Shown piece after piece: positions 58,520 through 64,000 of a stretch of 64,000 nt of DNA. The DNA is taken from positions 186,001 through 250,000 of the forward strand of contig JAMXBD010000094.1 in the NCBI GenBank assembly GCA_024138025.1, given 5' to 3'. The notes beneath the pieces were generated by a model that was given only the letters and a program-made list of their open reading frames with translations, ran no database searches and had not been told where the DNA came from. The position numbers were made by a program, and so were the translations under genes. The DNA is from Combretum micranthum. Taxonomy: Eukaryota; Streptophyta; Magnoliopsida; Myrtales; Combretaceae. The number at the start of each line of letters is the position of its first letter. The stretch's first letter is position 1.

Positions 58520-59480
58520 TTTTGTTGAACTTATGAATTCAACGTGTGTTTTGATGAGAAAATGAAATGCATAATTAATCACTTAGTTATGTTTAATTAT
58601 ACTTAATTAGTAAAAAAATTGTTTAATTTGATTTGATATGTTTGAACTTGTTTTGTTTCAATCTTGTTTTTGCTTGAGTTAACACAGGAGCTAGCTACAC
58701 TTAGGTTAGTATCTAGATGCCTAGGAGATGGTGTTTAGACATAGCATGATTAGAAAATTGGTCATTTGAAAAAGCAACTAGCATTCGGATGCTAGGGTAT
58801 GGCATCTGGATGCCTAATGCTTTTTTAACAGGTCTAAAAGCCAATGTCTGAACATCTCTAACTCTATCATCCGGATGCCATGTTGTTGAAAAATGGTCAC
58901 TAGAGCACTTAATGCTCGATCGAACTTTGCTTTTTTTAGTCTAACGGCTAGGAGAGTTGAACATCTTATAAATATAAGTTGTTGAAGAGTTAAAGAAAGT
59001 GGTTTAAGCTCATTAAATGCAATCAATTACTAGTTCAAATCTTTAAATTTCTTTGGCATAAATTGTCCTATTATTATAAGTGAGAGAATTAGTGTAGTGC
59101 AACTAGTCTTATAATTGTTATATCTTGTAAAGCACTACATTATATTTAGTGAGTGAAATTATGGAATCTTGAGTTATGTCTATAGTGTTTGAGAGATTGT
59201 TGTAAAGGCACAACTCAAATAATTTGTGTATTGTGTTGTTTGTAGCTTCAGTGGAACATTATGGTTGTTTTACATTGAATGAAGTGTGAAGTCCCTCTTG
59301 AGTAGGGCAATGTTATGGATCATGGAGACTAGGTAGCAGACCGAACTCGATATTGAATTCAATGTGATATTCTCCATTGTTATCTCTTTATTGTTGCTGT
59401 TATTTATTTGGTTGTTTGACATAATTAGACATTAAGTTCTTGAAAAGATAGAAATTAGTGTATAATCTACTGACACCTAA
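58520..59480 (+). mobile_element. Probable copia-type solo LTR in LINE
   Basis: Starts about TGTTGAACTTATGAATTCAACG and contains TGTTTTGATGAGAAAATGAA, CTTATAAATATAAGTTG (TATA-like at about 58967), TTGTAAAGCACTACATTA and CTTCAGTGGAACATTATGG, a set of phrases often seen in plant copia LTRs. The region at 58770-58880 has repeats of CATCCGGATGCC. The right end near 59470 is not resolved and no TSD could be matched. The LINE resumes by about 59500. Confidence 0.5.
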
Positions 59481-61498
59481 GTCTTACTAGGTTCATGCTT
59501 AAATTTGTCGAGCCTTCACTTCAAAATCTCACTTGATAGGAGCTTATTGGTCTTAAGCTTCCAACTTAGCTTGGCCAGACATGTCATGTTCCTCATTTTT
59601 AAATTTCTACACTACAAGGCTACAATTTTAATTTCGTAATCTCTATCCAGTTAATCTCATGCAGTTTCCTTCTCTCACCACCTCTCCAGAAAGAAATTCC
59701 AAATAATGCTCTCCGCTTTTGATAGAACATTTTTCGTGATGTATGTCATTGCATATAATATCCCACTATTCCTTTTAGTATTGATTTGATTAGGATGTAT
59801 CTACTAGCCATATATAGGCATCTGGCTTTCCACCTTACTAGTTTCCTCTGTAGCTTCTCCAAAATAAGATATGTTCCTTCCTTGCTTAAGTTGCCATGCA
59901 TTGGCTATGGAAACCTAAATAGGGACCGAGGTTCTCCATGGAATGCATTTTTGTTATTTGACGAATGTTTTATGTAGAGTCGTCACAAGTGTTTAGCGAG
60001 AAGAACAATCAAGATTTACCATAATTGATCTTACATCATGTCATGACATGGTTCCAAAAAGTTCCATCACCTCTATCATTATCTTAGCATTTTCTGTTGT
60101 AGCCTCTCTCGTGAGAATCAAATCATCCACAAAGAAGATGTGGGAGAAATCCACGTTTTTGTGTTGGTTTCCACCATCCTCTATCAACCGTCGCTTAGAT
60201 CCATCTACTAAGTAAAGTTGCCCAGTGTCACTTCATTGTAGACAACAAGAGCTTTCAAAAAAGGAGACATCTCTCCATTTAATAGCACTGAAAAGGTAGT
60301 TAAGGTAAGGTAGGATCCAATAAGTTTGATCCAAGTTTCTGAAGCATTAATTACTTTGAGGGCATTATAGACAATGCCCACTTTACATCATCGTATGCCT
60401 TCACCAAATCAATTTTCATAATCATCCATCTTTTCTCGCCTCTCTTTTCTACACATGAGTTGAGAATATCCTACATTAAAATAATGTTATCCACTGCACA
60501 TCTTCCAGTGATAAAACTCGCTTGGGTTGAGCTAATTAGATTATCAAGGAAGTGCGAGGGACTTTGCACTAGGATCTCATTGATAATTTTGTAGGTTGTA
60601 GTAGATAAACTAATTAGACGGATTCCCTTGAGCTTCTTTGCACCAATTTTTTAAGGGATTAAAGCTATTAAGGTCTTATTCAATTTGCTATCCACTATCC
60701 TCGTCCTATAACATTCTTTAACAACTTCAACCACATCTCTAATATCTTCCTAGTAGTATTTAAAAGACCCTATGTGGAATCCATCGATTCCAAGAGATTT
60801 GTTTGATACAATCATTTTTAAAGCCTCTCATATTTCCATGGTGTTTAGTACATGGCTTAGCTCATCTTTTGATTCATTCTTAATACATGGTCCATCAATA
60901 TTTTGGAAGAGGTTTTCTCTTAAGCATGCTATTTTTTCTTTACGATAAAACTCTTGAGAAGTGTGTGGTGGTTGGGCTTTCTAAGTCAGCTTGGCCATTA
61001 AAGGTTTCCTACAACCGTCGTCCAATAGCAAAACCCTTTTTATGTCATTTAGCCATAACTATCGAGAAGAAAAATCTTGTGTTACGGTCGCCACTTATGA
61101 TATACTTTGTTATATGCCTAAAGGGTTCCTTATCGTGTAATGCCTTCTACAATTTCTATCTTGTAGAGTATAATGAATTTGAGTATTCTTGAGATGGGTC
61201 CTCCTACACTAGAACTTTGAGATATGCGGTTGCTAATACGTTGCTTCATCTAATTGATAAAGCTAAATACCTCCCTATTTCATTTTCTTAAGGGTTAAGA
61301 TGAAGGAAGGTAGATGTGTGGTAATATCGAAAGATTCTTCCTTCTGATGTCGATTCATAAATTCCTCAAAGTTTAGATGGTTGAACCACATATTTTGACA
61401 TTGGAAAGGTCTTACTTGTCTCCTTTTCAAAATATCCCTAGGAGAAGTGGTCAGCATAATGGGTTTATGGTCAAAGTGGATGGATTCTAGATGCCATG

Positions 61499-64000
61499 TG
61501 TAAACCTCTAAATTTTTGGAATCGATTTAACTTAAAACCTTAATCCGAAAGTCAACCAGAACGCAAAAGTCGACAAAACCTCAATTGGACGTAATAGCTT
61601 AAGTTCGGTAATCTTGAATAAGCAACCTAGAGAAAGTAAGTAAGAGTTTAGTATGTAGAATAGTGTAATTACCAAAGGAAACTTAAAAGATCAGTTTAGT
61701 AAAACTGTAAATCGTCTTGAACCCAATCAGAACACAATTCTTGAAAAACGTGTCCAGGCTCGGAATAGTAAAAATATTCTGAATATACCATTAGACTTGT
61801 AGAAATATAAGGATTTCAAAAATATCAGTTTTATAATTTTTCGGTAAGTAAAAATAACAGATATCGTAATTATATGCGTATTTTTTACTACCGGTACTTT
61901 ATTAGTCATATCTACTTTACATTATACTATTCATTACTATTCTATACTATTCTTTTATTTCTTTGCAATTTATTTAATTCTTGCTATTTTAAGACTAGTC
62001 TCTAGTCTTAGACTTGTCCTCATCAAGTCAAAATAAACTTTTCTTTCTTTCTTTTTATTTTTCCTTTGGGACTAGTCTACTTCTTAGTCCCGGGAGCCTT
62101 GAAGAAGTTAAGACTCCCAATACTTGACTTTATATATTATTTATGTTATCTTTGCTTGCTATTATTTCTCATAAGTCATGCCATTAAGATTGTTATCCAA
62201 ATTTTTCAAGCTTTAAAAATATTTGAGAAAAAGGAGATTTTATCACTTAAGAATAAGTTTATATGAAATATAAAAATCCATGGTTTAACAAAAATAAAGT
62301 CATTTCTTTCCAAGATATAAAAAGAACTCACTACAATTTTAGAAATTACTTTTGTTTTGAAAAAGCTTTTTAAATCATTTCTATATCACTTTGTTTTCCA
62401 AAAAGAAAATGATTTTTTAATACAAAAAAGTTATTTCTATGAAAACACAACATAAAGGAAACCTTATGAGAAAGGAATGAGAATTTTCAAATTTAGATCT
62501 TTTCAAACAAATAGTCAAGGAAAATTTTATAGGAAAAGTAGCGCTAATATAGAGCATTTAGAAAAGGAGAAAAATTTCTTTTCGAAAAATCATCTGGGAA
62601 AAATAATAAGTCAAACATAAAGTAATTCTTTGAAAGCAAAAGAATCAAAATAATCATATCAAAAGATTTACAAAACAGATTTCTTGCAAACCATAGTTTT
62701 CTAAACTCCTAAGTGACATTGTTTTACTCAAGAAACATGATTGGGCAACAAACACTTGAGCATGAATCAAATATGAGCTAAATAACTATAAAAGAGAATT
62801 TTTCAACTATATAGATAACTAAGTATTTATCAAACAAATCTTGAATGAATTAAAGTTTGAAACAAAATTGTTTTTGAGATAGAAATTCGTGGTGAATCTA
62901 ATCACCACTGTTTCGGGGCCTAATGGTTTAGTTTGATAAAAATAGTTTTAGAAATGGATAGTTCTTTTCAAGTAGATAGAAATCGGTATATTATATGCGC
63001 AATTCCGAGTTAAAATGACCAAGTTATGCCATTTTAAATTGGAATTCTCCTTTATACGAACTTTGATGTTCTCATGACATTGTTTTGTGAAAATTCAAGA
63101 AAAGAATCAAGGAATACTCATTTTCGGTATTTTCTTTGACTAGGTGATTCCGAGAAAGAATACCTATATCCCGAGGACTATTTCGATCAAGAGGATTGTG
63201 TGAGCGACTCATCTATGTAGAAGAATAGTCGACATGGCATCGTGAGTTTATTTCCTTAAAATGCTTTACTTGTTTGTGCTTGTAATCTAGTTGCATTAGA
63301 ATTAAGAAAAGACAAATGAATATGTATATAAGATAATTCTTTGAAAGAATCTTAAGAATATTGAAGCCAGAATTGATTTAACGTTTGTTTTAGTATAACA
63401 CTTGATTTGTATAAGATTTTATGATCACCTTAAATTTGATAATAATGATGTTATCATATCATAAATAAATGGATTCATGCATACCATGAAGTAAGTCACA
63501 TTGCATTGGGTTATAATCCTTGGGTGAGAAGGATTGTAGCTCAGGTCGAAAGCAACACTTGGTGGAGTGATCGAAAGCGATTACTTGGCGACATGGAGGA
63601 AATGCTTGGCGGAAAGTCCGAAAGCAAGGCTCAATTCAAGTAGACCTAATATGTTTGGCGATATTGATCGAAAGCATAAATCTTTTTAACTAAAATTACT
63701 TATTTTGAGATTACATATCACCAAACCCCGAATGGAGGGCGTAAATCCATTTAACATATAGTTCTCAGAAAATTATATGCTTTGTTTGCCCATGTGTATG
63801 TTGCATTTCATATGTTTGCTTAAATAACTTGTTTGAGTTTCGTTATAAGAAGTCATTTATGGAAATAGTTCTCACTAAGCTTATTAGCTTATACCCTTAT
63901 AGATATCTTTTGCAGTTCACTTACTTGTGGTTGAGGCCACGTGGACCCTGCAGCTAGGTATTTTCCTTTTAGGTTAAGGAATTTTCTAGATGAAATTTAG
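61499..64000 (+). mobile_element. LTR of a gypsy-type element, cut by window end
   Basis: Starts TGTAAACCTCTAAATTTTTGG, similar to starts of Tekay/Del-type LTRs, and interrupts the LINE. Repeats of GGCGACAT/TTGGCG and GATCGAAAGC at 63540-63690 and the phrase CTCACTAAGCTTATTAGCTTA near 63872 support an LTR. The right end lies beyond the window, so solo or complete status is unknown. Small frames inside are not called. Confidence 0.6.

Larger units (their letters stand above)
54137..61498 (-). mobile_element. Decayed L1-type LINE, minus strand, twice interrupted
   Basis: A T-run at about 54137-54149 is the poly(A) tail of the minus-strand element. In minus order: 61457-61275, frame with RRQVRPFQCQNMWFNHLNFE (typical of the linker between endonuclease and RT); 60660-60360, RT with ISLSTTTYKIINEILVQ, ASFITGRCAVDNIILM and MIMKIDLVKAYDDVKW; about 60120-60090, FFVDDLIL, the RT F-x-D-D motif; 59960-59700, KLQRKLVRWKARCLYMASRY and SILKGIVGYYMQ (post-RT); 59600-59500, CLAKLSWKLK; then, beyond the inserts, YGEVTIKSAYECL (zf-RVT region) at about 55190-55230; and 54700-54250, an RNase H-like end with KINVDATYKSNVTWSNVSG. 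Many stops and frameshifts. The endonuclease is not in the window. Confidence 0.8.

Overview
The window looks like nuclear DNA of a flowering plant. It is very AT-rich, holds one intron-rich plant gene with GT-AG introns, and is otherwise packed with plant-type transposable elements: Ty3/gypsy elements and solo LTRs, a Mutator-like element (MULE), hAT and Mutator MITEs, an L1-type LINE, a TRIM and an endogenous pararetrovirus fragment. I see no bacterial operons, CRISPR array or intact RNA gene. The species cannot be named from this sequence.

Only one gene looks intact: a LIMR/LMBR1-like membrane protein on the + strand at 39319-45087. It has 14 exons, and the reading frame stays open through every splice, giving 508 residues. 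About 1.3 kb upstream (37960-38010) lies an orphan first exon resembling monodehydroascorbate reductase, with a damaged FAD-binding glycine motif.

Region by region: 1-9200 holds MITEs, a probable gypsy LTR-like block (4890-8180) and one copy of an AT-rich dispersed repeat. 9200-12200 has unknown minus-strand coding remnants split by a clean 1.45-kb solo LTR. 12300-15930 is a tandem duplication carrying two MITE copies and a head-to-tail TRIM array of four LTRs. 16258-19631 is a 3.4-kb solo LTR. 19974-28554 is an old 8.6-kb MULE with long terminal inverted repeats and a decayed MuDR-type transposase on the minus strand. On its + strand it carries a captured GRF zinc-finger gene, broken by a solo LTR that itself carries a hAT MITE. 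28555-36900 is AT-rich repeat around a caulimovirid fragment, which is split inside its reverse transcriptase by a complete but dead chromovirus-type gypsy element (30670-36222). 37000-47100 has the MDAR fragment, MITEs and the LIMR gene. 47100-54100 is gypsy LTR debris. 54137-61498 is a minus-strand LINE interrupted by two LTRs. From 61499 another LTR runs off the window end.

The main story is layered insertion. Target-site duplications (TSDs) allow much of the order to be read: AT-rich repeat, then MULE, then solo LTR in its captured gene, then MITE in the LTR; and pararetrovirus, then gypsy element. Boundaries come from reading and hand alignment; identities quoted are hand counts.
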